From positions 32,917,025 to 32,981,024 of the forward strand of contig JANJXV010000010.1 of assembly GCA_024803745.1 (NCBI GenBank): a DNA stretch of 64,000 bases, in the 5' to 3' direction. Below the pieces are notes generated by a model, which was not told the origin of the DNA, did not search any database, and saw nothing but the letters and a program-made list of their open reading frames with translations. This DNA comes from Megascapheus bottae. Taxonomy: Eukaryota; Chordata; Mammalia; Rodentia; Geomyidae. This document shows, one piece after another, positions 44,825 to 55,562 of the stretch (the first letter of the stretch is position 1; every line of letters begins with the position of its first letter). Made by a program: the position numbers and the translations under genes.

Positions 44825-45270
44825 TTTTTTAAATTGGGATGATGTACAAAGGGATTCCAGTTATATTCATCAGGTAATAGGTACATTACCTCTTGTACAT
44901 TGTTACCCCTTCCCCTGTTTTTCTCCCACTTTCCCTCCACCCACCCATATAAGGGAAATAAGCCAGACCCAAATAAACATAGGTTCCATGGTTTCCCTCA
45001 TTTGTATGCATTTAGGATTCTCCTAACAGAAAATCATAATACTTCAAAAGCTATGTTTATATGTCCAGATATTATGAGGTTAAGTGAAATGAACACCAGG
45101 ATATGGAAACAAGAAGTTTATCTTTGTGATGGCTGTTCTTAATGTACTATGTGAAGTTATTTCTTTTCTCTTCTTTCCCCTTAAGGTTTATCTCATGTTG
45201 TATTGTATCTGACTTTAGTATCTGGTATACTGTGAATATGTTTATTTGTTGATTTAAAAAAGTGGGAGGG
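44825..45270 (-). repeat. L1 insertion with inverted 5' part (twin-priming structure)
   Basis: The left part (44825-44955) is minus-oriented L1 3' end beginning with a T-run and reading CAGGTAATAGGTACATTACC, CCTGTTTTTCTCCCACTTTC. The right part (about 44956-45270) is plus-oriented upstream L1: CATAGGTTCCATGGTTTCCC (end of ORF2), AACACCAGGATATGGAAACA and the 3' UTR up to GTGGGAGGG. The two parts meet head to head and together cover adjoining portions of one 3' end. TGATACTTTTT (from 44819) and TGATATATTTTT (from 45274) are the probable target duplication. Confidence 0.82.
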
Positions 45271-45285
45271 AGCTGATATATTTTT

Positions 45286-45640
45286 GAACATGATTTCCAT
45301 CACTTTTCTCAATAGCAGACTCCACAATTTGCTTCAATGGAAAAATCTATGGATTCATTCTGTCCATATGCTGAATGTGAAGAAGAAGATAATCTGTTTC
45401 TTGAACTTTTTCATATAGCATACAGGTATAGGATAGAGGAATATGATGAAAGAAAAAGATGCAAACTTTAAGCTATACTGAAATAAAGCCACTGTTCCTG
45501 TGTATAAGCTTGATACTTTAATTAAATAATTTAAGCATTTGTGCAGTGCCAGATATTGGATGTACAGAAAGTCTGCTTTCAAAGGATTCTTTCCTAGTGG
45601 AGAATACAAGCATATAAAGACATAATTTTAACCAGTGAGC
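45286..45640. other. unassigned sequence
   Basis: No gene or named repeat. An 84-codon minus frame (45355-45609) is Phe/Leu/Ile-rich AT-driven sequence. Confidence 0.45.
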
Positions 45641-46050
45641 TAAAGGCTAATTAAACTAAGTAAAAGGATAGTGCAATCAGAAAATTAATGTTTAGGAAAT
45701 TATATCTGCATAGGCAGGGAAGATGATAATTGAGCAGCTTTAAATAAAGAACAGAAGTTCACTGGGTAGGAAAAAAGAGGGTAGTTGGAGGAGGCGTTGT
45801 GGCAGGACCTTCAGCAAGGGCATTCTAACCACAGTAAGAGAAGCATAAACTCACATGGGGATTTGTAAAATGAATAACAAGAAAATAAAACAGCTTCTGC
45901 TGGAGGATAGGTTCCAGTGAGAAAGAAAACAAGAGTGGGTAAAGGAAGGAGAATATGGTGGAAATACCTTGTATAGAGCAATGAAATTTCTTGAAATTGT
46001 TCTTACAAGGGGAGATGCTGGTTGATAATGGGGTGAATTTGATCACTCTT
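45641..46050 (+). repeat. possible ancient interspersed repeat, family not assigned
   Basis: AAGGGCATTCTAACCACAGT, then ATACCTTGTATAGAGCAATG, TTTCTTGAAATTGTTCTTAC and GGGGTGAATTTGATCACTC resemble a common old mammalian repeat whose core reads AGGGCATTCCAGGCAGAGG ... GGCCTTGTAxGCCATG ... AGTGACATGATCAG. I cannot name the family from memory with confidence. Confidence 0.4.
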
Positions 46051-46228
46051 CCCCACTATTGTGTGCGTATATGGAAATATCACAGTGAATTCCTAATGGA
46101 TAACTGATATATGTTAAGATAATGTAAAGAAAAAGAAGTAATAGGAAAAGAAGATATGAAAAACTTGACAGTATCTGTGAGGGAAAGGGAAGGTGAGCAT
46201 TAGGTAAGATCATATCAAAAACGATTCC

Positions 46229-46428
46229 AGAGACTGGGAGTTTGGCCAAGTGGTAGACTGCTTGCCTAGTATGTGCAAAGACCCGGGTTCGATTCCTCTA
46301 TACCACATACACAGAAAAAGTCAGAAGTAGTGTTATGGCTAAAGTGGTAGAGCTCTAGCCTTGAGAAAAAGCCTAAGGACAGTGCTCAGGCCGTGAGTTT
46401 ATGCCCCAGGACTGGCAAAAACTATGTC
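46229..46428 (+). repeat. IDL-Geo-like dimeric SINE
   Basis: Head GAGACTGGGAGTTTGGCCAA, GTGGTAGACTGCTTGCCTAG, CGGGTTCGATTCC; linker CATACACAGAAAAAGTCAGA; right monomer AGTAGTGTTATGGCTAAAGT, TTGAGAAAAAGCCTAAGGAC. Short A-tail (AAAAA). It appears to sit at the left boundary of, or within, the older L1 3' end that follows. Confidence 0.93.
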
Positions 46429-46431
46429 CTA

Positions 46432-46502
46432 TAGGATGGGATGAAATGAAATGAACTCTAGGATATGGAAATGAGAGCTTTATCTGGTGTGATTATTGTC
46501 TT
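46432..46502 (+). repeat. left fragment of an older L1 3' end, split by a later L1
   Basis: ATGAACTCTAGGATATGGAA and ATGAGAGCTTTATCTGGTGT match the same 3' UTR point as 42740-42775 and 45095-45130. The sequence breaks at 46502 where the minus-strand L1 begins, and resumes at 53680. Confidence 0.9.
46484..46502. repeat. target-site duplication, left copy, of the full-length L1
   Basis: CTGGTGTGATTATTGTCTT, matched at 18 of 19 bases by 53680-53698. The single difference (A here, G there) suggests modest age. Confidence 0.9.
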
Positions 46503-46918
46503 TTTTCTTACATATATTTTTATTGTAATTAATAGAAGGGTTAACATGATATTCACCATATAGAAGGTACATTACTTCATATATATTGATACCCTTTCTC
46601 ACGTCTTGGTCCCTATTTACCTCCCCCTCACCCCCATCCCTCATCATGTTTTCTGCCCTTCCCTATCTTATTTCAAATAACCAAATAAATACATATACAA
46701 TACATTGAATAACAAGGTAAAATACTGTAACAATATGAGATAACCAAGAGATAGCAAAAGAGATGAGAGATAACATAGTACATTAAAGAAAATAATCACT
46801 CATTATATGGCTATTGTTTCTATATCCTGGAAGTCCTTACATTTAGCATCATACTATATGGACTTATGTATCTAGGTTATACTATATTGTAAATCTCTGC
46901 TAGGAGAGCCCAAGGTTT
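46503..46918 (-). other. L1 3' UTR
   Basis: On plus it reads from the T-rich edge through TACATTACTTCATATATATTG, CCTCCCCCTCACCCCCATCC and GTAACAATATGAGATAACC to TAGCATCATACTATATGGAC. On the minus strand this contains the G-rich polypurine block typical of L1 3' UTRs. The same layout occurs at 32859, 56660, 42740 and 19035, showing one L1 family was active repeatedly in this region. Confidence 0.92.
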
Positions 46919-49900
46919 CTACTGATTATAATAAATGAGGGAAACCATTGAGCCTATGTTCCTTTGAGTCTGGCTTACTTCACTTAATATGATTTTTTCT
47001 AAGTCTTTCCATTTCCTAACAAATGGGGCGATGTTGTTCTTGCTGACAGCTGCATAGAGTTCCATTGTTGATCCACTCGTCAAATGAAGGGCATCAGAGT
47101 TAGTTCCATATCTTTGCTATGGTAAATAGTGCTGCAATGAACATGATTGTGCTTGTGGATTTAGTATGTCTTTGTTTCTGGATGGCTGGGTAAATGCCAA
47201 GTAGTGGAATTTCTGGGTTATAGGGGACTTCTATGTTTAGTCTTTTGAAGAACTCCTATACTGCTTTCCATAGTGGTTGAACAAGTCTGCACTCTCACCA
47301 ACAGTGTAGTAGTGATCCCATCTAGCCACATCCCCATCAGCATCTGTTGTTATTACATTTCTTGATCCTGGCCATTCTAACTGGAATGTGGTGGAATCTT
47401 AGAGTTGTTTTAATTTGGATTTCTTTTTTGACCAGAGATGTTGAGCATTTCTTCATGTATCTATAGGCCATTTTTGTTTCTTCTTCAGAGAAGACTCTCT
47501 TTAAGTCTTTGGCCCATCTTTTAAAGGTATGGTTGTTTCTTTGGAGATTAGTTTTGGATTGATTCAATTTTTGGAGCTGTTGATATATTTTAGATATGAG
47601 GTTTTGTCTGTTGTATGGTTAGTGAAGATCTTCTCCCACTCTATCGGCTTTTTGGTCGATTTTCTAGCTATGTTCTTGGCCTTACAAAAGCTCTGCAGTC
47701 TAATACAGTCCCACTTATCCAGCCTTTCTCTGATTTGTTGTATTTCTTGGTCCTTATTAAGAAAGTTTTGACCAGTTCCAAGGAGGCCTCGTGTATCTCC
47801 TATTCCTTCCTGTAAAGTTTTCAGTGTGTCAGCTTTTACCTCCAAGTCTTTGATCCATTTGGAGTTAATTCTAGTACAGGGTGACAAAGAAGGATCCATC
47901 TTTAGTTTTCTGCAGGTGCTTAACCAGTTCTGCCAGCATAACTTGCTGAAGATGCTGTCTTTCTTCCATTATATTTTTTTGGCTCCCTTATGAAAGATTT
48001 AGGTGGCCATAGATCTGTGGGTTAATATCTGGGTCTTTACTTCTATTCCATTGATCTTCAGGCCTGTTCTTGTGCCAGTACCAAGCTGTTTTGATAATTA
48101 TAGCTCTGTAATGGAGTCTAAAGTTTGGAATTGAAATTCCTCCAGCACTGCTCTTTCTGCTAAGAATTGTTTTTGCTATACGGGGTCTTTTATTATTCCA
48201 TAGGAAATTTTGGATTGCCACTTCTATTTCTTTAAAGAATGACATTGAGGTGTTGATGGGTATTACATTGAATTTGTAGATAGCCCTTGGCAAGACTGCC
48301 ATTTTCACAATGTTAATTCTTCCAATCCATGAGCATGGGAGGTTTTTCCGTTTCCTATGTTCTGCTTTAATTTCCTTTTTCAGGGTTTTAATTTTTCATC
48401 AAAAAGGTCCTTTACATTCTTAGTTAAGTTAATTCCTAGATACTTTATTTTCTTTCAGGCTATTGCAAAAGGAGTTGCTTTCCTGATTTTTGCCTCGTTC
48501 CTCTCACTGTTGCCATATAGGAAGGCAGTTGATTTTTAGGGTTAATTTTATACCCCGCTACCTTGTCAAAGTTTTGAATCAGCTCAAGCAGCTTGTGAGT
48601 GGAGTCTATAGGGTTCTTTAAATACAGAATCATGTCATCTGCAAAAAGGGAAAGTTTCACTTCCTCTTTCGCTATCTGGATCCCCTTTATGCTTTCTTCT
48701 TGCCTCATTGCTCTGGCTAGGAATTCTAATGCTATGTTAAATAGGAGAGGAGAGAATAGGCATCCTTGTCTCAGTCCTGATTTTAGAGGAAATGGCTTTA
48801 GCTTTTCACAATTAAGTATAATGCCAGCTGTGGGTTTGTCATACACAGCCTTTATTATACTGAGGAATGTTCCATAAATTCCTAGTTTTCCAGAGCCTTT
48901 CAGCATAAAGGGGTGTTGGATCTTGTCAAATGCTTTTTCTGCATCTATTGAGACAATCGTGTGATTCTTGTCCTTGCTCCTGTCCATGTGTTGAATTATA
49001 TTAATTGATTTGCATATGGTGACCAGCTTTGCATCCCTGTGATGAATCCTGTTTGATCATAGTGTATAATTTTTTATGAGTTGCTGCAGATGGTTGGACA
49101 GTATTTTGTTGAGAAGTTTTGCATCAATATTCATCAAAGAAATGGGTCTATAGTTCTTTTTCTTCGTTGAATCTCTGTCTAGTTTTGAGATGAGAGTTAT
49201 AGTGGCTTCGTAGAATGAGTTTGGCAAAGAGCCTTCGTTTTCAATTTCTTTGAAGAGCTTAAGGAGTATTGGTGCGAGCTCTGCTTTGAAGACCTTATAG
49301 AATTCAGCTGTGAATCCATCTGGCCCTGGGCTTTTCTTGGATGGAAGGTCTCTTGTTGCCATTTCTACTTCAGTGCTTGAAATAGCTCTGTTGAGTTGAA
49401 TTAGGTCTTCTTGGTTAGTGTGGGTATGTTAATATTGTCTAGAAATTCATCCATTTCTTCTAGGTTCTCAAATTTGGTGGCATAAAGGTTTGAAAAGTAT
49501 TCCCTCATGATGCTCTGCATCTTGGTAATTTCTGTCATTATATTACCATTCTCATCTGTGATTTTGTTTATTTGGGTGTGCTCCCTTCTTTTTTTGGTAA
49601 GATTTGCTACAGGTCTGTCAATTTTGTTAATTTTTTCAAAGAACCAACTTCTTGTTCTGTTGATTCTTTCTATGGTTTTTTTGGGGGGGGGACTCCAATT
49701 CATTTAGTTCTGCTTTGATTTTAATAATTTGCTTCCTTCTACTTGGATTAAGGTTGGTTTGTTGCTCTTTTTCCAAGAGCTCAAGGTGTAACATTAAATT
49801 TTTAGTTTGTGATTTTTCAAGTTTCTTAATGTAAGCACTCAGATATATTTTCCTCTGAATACTGCCTTTGCTGTGTCCCAGAGAAGCTGGTATTTTGTGT

Positions 49901-50729
49901 GCTCCTTTTTGTTAAATTTCATAAACTGGTGAATTTCTGTTCTGATCTCCTGGATGACCCATTGGTGATTCAACAATGTGTGGTTCAATCTCCATGAGTT
50001 ACAGGGTTTTCATTGGTGGAGATTGGTGGTCAGTTTCAATTTGATGCCCTTGTGGCCTGAGAGAATGCCGGGAATAATTTCAGAGTTTCTGAATCTGCAC
50101 AGGTTTGCTTTATGCCATAAAATGTGGTCTATTTTGGAAAATGTGCCATGTGCTGCTGAAAAAAAAACATATATTGTGATGTTGCTGTGTGAAATAATTT
50201 GCAGTTGTCTGTTAGATCTAGTTGGTCTATACACTTGTTCAATTCTGAGGTTTCTCTGTCGAGTTTTTGCCTGGTTGCTTTGTCCATAGGTGAGAGTGGG
50301 GTGTTAAAGTCACCAACAATCAATGTGTTTTGATGTATGTATGCTTTTAGTGAAAGTAAACTTTGCTTGATGAAGTTTGGTGCTCTGGGATTAGGTGTGT
50401 CGATATTTAGGATGGATATGTCCTCCTGGAGCAGAGATCCCTTTATTAATATGTAACAACCTTCTTTTTCTGTTCTCACTAATTTTCGTTTGAAGTCTAT
50501 TTTATCTGATATGATGGCAACTCCAGCCTGTTTATGGGGGCCATTAGCTTGATAAACCTTATTCCAACCACTCACTTTCAAAAAATGCTTGTTTTTTGAA
50601 GAAAGATGTGTCTCTTGAAGACAGCAGAATGATGGATCTTGCTTTTTGATTCAACTAGACAGTCTATGACATTTAATTGGAGTTAATTCCATTGATTTTG
50701 AGGGTTAGGATTGAAAAATATTTACTCAT
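46919..50729 (-). pseudogene. L1 ORF2 (endonuclease plus reverse transcriptase), broken
   Basis: ORF2p nicks target DNA and reverse-transcribes L1 or SINE RNA in the nucleus. Proposed ATG at 50729 and stop at 46919-46921 (…LIYYNQ stop). The endonuclease domain is seen at 50581-50129 (VGDFNTPLS motif). The RT domain spans about 49700-48000: [41 protein letters not shown] and the catalytic FADD at about 48660. C-terminal IKTTLRFHHIPVRMA and a cysteine-rich segment follow. Stops occur from codon 19 onward, with frameshifts near 50200, 49400, 49050, 48450 and 47950 and stop codons near 47330. Dead copy. Confidence 0.93.
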
Positions 50730-50786
50730 TCCTGCAATTTTTAAAAACTTTCATTAGGGTCTGTGGCTTGACAGTTCTTGCGGTAC

Positions 50787-51913
50787 TTAGCTCGTATGAT
50801 TTTTAGGTGCCATTTCTTTGTCCATATCACGTTTTTGTTGGTTTTCAATGTGTAGAACATCGTTGAGAATTTTCTGTAATGCTGGTTTGGTTGCTATGTA
50901 ATGTTGCAACTTTTCCTTGGAATGGAATATTTTTATTGTTCCCTCTGTTATGAAGGAGAGCTTAGCTGGATACAGTATTCTTGGCTGGTAATTATTTGCC
51001 TTAAGGGCATGACATATATCCTTTCAATCTCTTCTTGCTTGCATGGTCTCTGCTGAGAAATCTGGGGTTATTCTGATTGATTTGCCGTTACAGGTGATTG
51101 TTCTCTTCTCCCTGGCTGCTTTTAGGATCCTTTCTTTGGTCTCTAATGATCCAGTTTGGATTATAATGGGGTGGTGGGATGTCCTTTTCTGGTCAGGTCT
51201 GTTTGAGGTTCTAAAAGCTTCTTGTATCTGGATGGGCCTGCCCTTCTGGATATTTGGGAAGTTCTCTGAGATGATTCCCTGAAGTATATTTCCAGTACCA
51301 TTGACCTCTTTCTCCAAACCCTCCTCAATACCAATTAGCCTTAAATTAGGTTTCTTAATTGTATCTTGGACCTCCTGAAGCTTTCTCTCATATTTCCTAG
51401 ATTTGGTTTGACTCATTTTCTTTTCTTTCTAACAACTAGGTTATCTTTAACCCAGATTCTTTCTTCTGCATTGTCTAACCTGCTATCAATACTTTCTACT
51501 TTATTCTTCATCTCCCTCCTTCCAATTGCTCATTTTTGATGCCTTGCATCTCTTGTTTTAGATCATGTATGGACTTCTTTAACTCCTTGATTTCCATTTG
51601 AGTGGTTAGCTCAGCAGCTTTATTGTCATTGGACATTTGTTGGGGTTTAGTCAGCTTTTTGTTTGTGGATTCTATGAATTCGTCCATTTTTCTTTGTAAA
51701 TCCTTTATTATGGCCTTGCTCACATTCATGTATCACCTTCTTTATGTTTTCATCTTGTTTAGATGTGGCTTCCTCACGTATCTCTTTCTGTATGTTTTCA
51801 AACTTTTCATTAATCATGTTTATCAATTGCATTTGTATATCATTTAGAGGACTCTCTTCTAGTTCCATTGCACATTTATATTGGGTGGGAGATGCTATTC
51901 CTTGATTTGCCAT
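50787..51913 (-). pseudogene. L1 ORF1 (RNA-binding trimeric protein), broken
   Basis: ORF1p is the L1 RNA chaperone of the RNP. The start MANQGIASPTQ at 51913 follows the 5' UTR and the stop is at 50787-50789. The N-terminal half is a coiled-coil-like Lys/Glu-rich stretch (51880-51510). The RRM region carries PNLRLIGIEEG (about 51340) and the C-terminal domain carries RITPDFSAETMQARRD (about 51030). At least two frameshifts (near 51720 and 51510), another near 51420, and an in-frame stop after QARRD disrupt it. Total length of about 375 codons fits the family. Confidence 0.92.
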
Positions 51914-53679
51914 TTTTTGAGTATCTTGTTTTGCCTATTTGAAAATGTGAGCAAGATTAATACTGCACAAGATTACAGTTTTTAAGATATAACAAACCTA
52001 GAGCTCTTTAGTTGGCCAGACAATAGATGTTCACAATTTCAGATTGGCATTATCACTCTCTCTCTCTCTTTTTGTTAGACAAATCTAACACCACCACCAG
52101 TCGCTGTTTTATGACCAAAAAAAAATCCCTCAAAGCAATCCCTATTGTATTTATTTATGTCCCTCTGGACCTACAATATAATTGAACACCTAGATATACT
52201 GTATGGCTCTACAACCATCAACTGTAGATCCATGCATTATAAAAGTTGAAGAATGAACAGAGGACCAGAGATAGAAAAATAGTATGAAAGACAAGAGGGT
52301 AGGTAAGAAAAGAGTAATGTAGGACTGTAAGATTAATACAGTAATGAAGAAAAGGGATAGCATAAGGATAATTGACCTACGGTGATAGAAAGGTAAAATA
52401 GTTGAGTACAAAATTTAGAAAAAAAAGATAAAACTTCTGAAAAAAAGAAGAGTAATAAGAATATATAAAGAAAAGAGGAAGGTACATATATATACATATA
52501 TATATATATGAGAGATCAGTGATAAAAAAATTTTAAAGTAAAAAATAAACTGCAAAAAAAGAAATACAAGAAAAAAGGTAGGGGGAGATCCCACAAAATT
52601 GTGAGTTCTTAGACAAGAAATACTAGGGTTAAGAACCCACAAATTAAAAAGCAGGTGATTGTATCATTAAACATATCATTTGTATATAGTCTGTTCCCAG
52701 TGTTCTCACTATGTTTCTAGGAATGACCACAATGACAGAAGCAAATCAGGAAAAAACTAAAAAAGAATCATAACATTAAAAAAAAACCAAACAGGTGGAG
52801 GTAAAATGGCCAAAAAAATGAGAACACATTAAAAATGCAAATGAAAAAAGGTTAAAAAAAAGGAAGAAAAAATAGGGGGGGTATTCTTCAGTTTGTTTTT
52901 ATTTTGCGGGGGGAGGGGACAGGATAGGAAACTTGTGTCTCCCTTAAATTTGGGATCCAAACACTTCAAAAAGTCTTTTTCTCTTGCAATTTGGCTTTGC
53001 CGTTTTTCTGATCAGTTTGCTTGATTTCGCAGAGAAAAAGAATCCTATGGAGCCAGGAGCATGGCCCCGCCCAGGGGGAGGAACTTCTGCTAGTTCCAGG
53101 GGTTGACTTCCAACTCTGCTGCCTCTGGGAAAACCTTTGCACTTTTGAATAATGGCGCTGCCAGCATCATTTCTCAGGCTCTAGATGGTTTGGCCGGGTC
53201 TTTGCCAGCAGTCAAGATGGCGCTGCTCTCAGCTGGTGAGGGAGAGGATTTCTTCCCAATGCCATTCCATGAGCAGAAGTGGCAATGTCTCCACAGAGGT
53301 ACTCACAAATTGCTGGATTTTCTGGTTCCGTAGAGCTGGCAGGTTCGTGCACGGCCGGGTGTCGGCTCTGGGCTTGCTCATGATCTGTGTGGCTCTGTCT
53401 AGAGCTGGCAGCCAGTCTGCGCTGCCGAGAAGTGCTGTCTGCTCTGGTGCCAGAGGGAGGCTTTGTCTCCACGGCCACCCCGAGTGACTGGTGCCATTCC
53501 ACACTGTCTTCTTGAGCCAGTTTTCTGCCTTTCTTCTCTCTGACTGAGATCGCTGTGGTGCTAAAGCTTACTTAGCATGGATCTTTGGGTATAAACTTTC
53601 CCCTACGATGCTAGAACTGGTATCTTGGCAAGAGCTCAGAAAGATTCACACTGAACCACTGTCATCTTCTGCCAATCTC
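51914..53679 (-). promoter_or_regulatory. L1 5' UTR / internal promoter region
   Basis: In L1 the 5' UTR holds an internal Pol II promoter. Here the distal part (about 53040-53560) is the only clearly GC- and CpG-rich stretch in the window, and the ORF-proximal part (51914-53000) is A/T-rich. Visible on plus: a GC box (GGCCCCGCCC, 53063-53072) and two ATGGCGCTG motifs (53152-53160 and 53217-53225), the second as CAAGATGGCGCTG, like a YY1 site. Several unconvincing ORFs on both strands (53103-53333 plus, 53185-53487 plus, 53212-53502 minus) overlap here. I see no clear tandem monomers like those of mouse L1. Confidence 0.75.
52488..52511. repeat. short TA-rich repeat in the L1 5' UTR
   Basis: ACATATATATACATATATATATA within the proximal 5' UTR, part of a broader A-rich plus strand. 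Confidence 0.85.
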
Positions 53680-53698
53680 CTGGTGTGATTGTTGTCTT
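53680..53698. repeat. target-site duplication, right copy, of the full-length L1
   Basis: CTGGTGTGATTGTTGTCTT, matching the left copy at 46484-46502 except for one base. Confidence 0.9.
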
Positions 53699-53966
53699 AA
53701 TGTACTGTTATTTAACTTTTTTTACCCTTAGGGTTAACCACATGTTGTTACTGTATCTAACTTTGTTACCTAGTATATTGTATATAAATTTATTTGTCTA
53801 TTTGAAATAGGGAAGCGGAGGGGAGAAAACAAGATGATTGGAAGGGGGGTGTAGGGAAATGGGGACAAAAATCTGAGATAGGGTATCAATGTGTGAGAAG
53901 TAATGCATCTATTACCTGACTGTAACTTCTCTATACATTATTCTGACAATAAAATAAAACAAAATG
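53680..53966 (+). repeat. right fragment of the older L1 3' end
   Basis: Resumes with CTGGTGTGATTGTTGTCTTAATGTACTG after the minus-strand L1 and continues through the G-rich block (GGGGAGAAAACAAGATGATT, AAATGGGGACAAAAATCTGA) to CTGACAATAAAATAAAACAA. Joined to 46432-46502, it forms one continuous 3' UTR comparable to 42740-43096. Confidence 0.93.
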
Positions 53967-54281
53967 ATTCCATTATTAAGACTGGAAATTTCTAGGTACA
54001 TTATCATGAATGTATTTATGTTCTTCATTCAGAAGATATCTTTAATAGAATTGTATTTTGTAGAGTGTACCTTGATTTGTTACTGCTAACTGAAATTAAC
54101 ATATAAATGACAATCTGTGCTCTGATGAAGTATATCGTGTCTATCCCAATGCACTTAAAATATCTCAATAAATTGTGAATGATTACTTTGAAATATCCTT
54201 TCTTCTCTCATTATAGCCTCTGCTGATATATCATAAGCTTTTAATATATGTCATATTCTTCTGGCATGGTGCAAAGAAGGC

Positions 54282-54440
54282 TAAGCTTGGAAACAAATTG
54301 GTTCTGAGTCCCAGCTCTTTCTTCCTCTCATTATGTATCCTTGGGCAAGGCATTTGACTTACTTCCCTCAGATTCAACTTCCTCATCAGTGAAATGTAGA
54401 AACCCTAGAGTTGTGGGGACTGTAAATTGTTGCAGGAGAT
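54282..54440 (+). repeat. MIR SINE (plus)
   Basis: CAAATTGGTTCTGAGTCCCA, GCTCTTTCTTCCTCTCATTA, TCCTTGGGCAAGGCATTTGA, TCAGATTCAACTTCCTCATC and AGTGAAATGTAGAAACC follow MIR closely (GAATCCCGGCTCTGCC...CCTTGGGCAAGTCACTT...CAGTTTCCTCATCTGTAAAATG). Confidence 0.85.
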
Positions 54441-54473
54441 TTGACCAGTGTTTGAATGATATCAGTAGAAAAC

Positions 54474-54475
<2 letters not shown>

Positions 54476-54526
<51 letters not shown>
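54476..54526. repeat. GT microsatellite
   Basis: A perfect GT run of about 25 units immediately after the MIR. The Cys/Val poly-frames across it are repeat artefacts. Confidence 0.98.
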
Positions 54527-54527
<1 letters not shown>

Positions 54528-55562
54528 TTTACCTTCTTCAGTCATCCTGCTAAAAGGACAGGACTCCTGTATTTCTTAGGTATCTCAGTGACTTCCTGGC
54601 ATCCTGGTGATTCCGGGCATCCTAGATCTGTTACTGAAACTGCCTACCTCAGAACTTCCTGATTTCTTGTTACTTATTGCTTGGACTGGATCCTTATATT
54701 TTCCATAATTCCCTCAAACTAGCCTCAGGCAAAATTTTAGCCTATAGAAGCAGATGTTGGAGAGATACTTTAGGTTTAATCATATCATACTTGTCAGTTA
54801 ACCCATTTCTCACCCGATGATGGTACTGTATTCTTACTTATTTAATACTAAGATTATTAAACATGAGATCTACTGTATGGGCAGTTCCTCATTCTTTGCC
54901 CTGGAATCTGCTGGAACCCACAGTGAAAAGGAGAGCAGTGATATACACTTTATGAATTATTATGAGGATTAATTTAAAGAACATGTGAGCAGTCTTTGGA
55001 CCTAAGATGACTTTATAAAAGTAATAGAAGTGGGCACACATATATACTCACATACACACACATATATGTATTTCTTTTCTTCAGGAGTCACACCCACAGA
55101 TTCCAGTTCATGAAATATAGTCTACAGTTAGCTAAAAATTATCAAACACTGAATTAATTAACTTAAATGCCTTCTTCTCTCTCTTGGATGAAGCCATAAA
55201 GGTTCAGAGAACAATAGAAAGTTACAAATTGTTACTGAAGTCTCACTCCTAGAACTGTGGGTTCTCCTAACTCAAAACTGGTCCTGTGAGATGGCTTAAG
55301 AAATAGTTACCAGGAGTCACATTTAAAATAACATTCACATGAGAGTGTGCTGGCATGTTCTGAATGAAATCCAGATTTCCTGGGGACAACAGGATATTTA
55401 ATATTTATATTAAGAAAAAAACTTGATGGCTAGAAGTAGATCACATATCTCATAACTTTTCCCCCTTCAATGAAATAAATTAAGTTTTTTTAAACACAAG
55501 CTATATAGTGAGTTGTGAACTATTCCTGGAACTATCTAAAGCAGATTAAAATTCATTTGATT
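54527..55562. other. unassigned sequence
   Basis: No gene or confident repeat. TATACACTTTATGAATTATTATGAGGATTAATTTAAAG at about 54940 looks like a MIR-type core but the flanks do not support it. A short CA/TA run lies at 55035-55070. Confidence 0.45.

Larger units (their letters stand above)
46503..53679 (-). mobile_element. full-length LINE-1 retrotransposon, 7.18 kb, inactive
   Basis: Read on the minus strand: a 5' UTR of about 1.77 kb (53679-51914), ORF1 (51913-50787), a 57 bp spacer, ORF2 (50729-46919), a 416 bp 3' UTR and a degenerate A-rich end (46503). ORF1 and ORF2 sizes (about 375 and 1270 codons) match mammalian L1. A 19 bp target duplication bounds it exactly. It inserted antisense into an older plus-strand L1 3' end of the same family. 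Both ORFs carry frameshifts and stops, so it cannot encode intact proteins. Confidence 0.96.

Noticed and set aside
48460..48987. 175-codon reverse-transcriptase frame as a possible domesticated gene
   Set aside because: It is one surviving segment of L1 ORF2 inside a bounded L1 insertion, with stops and frameshifts on both sides.
54930..55010. MIR-like core (GAGGATTAATTTAAAG)
   Set aside because: Only about 20 bases resemble MIR and the flanks do not continue the alignment.
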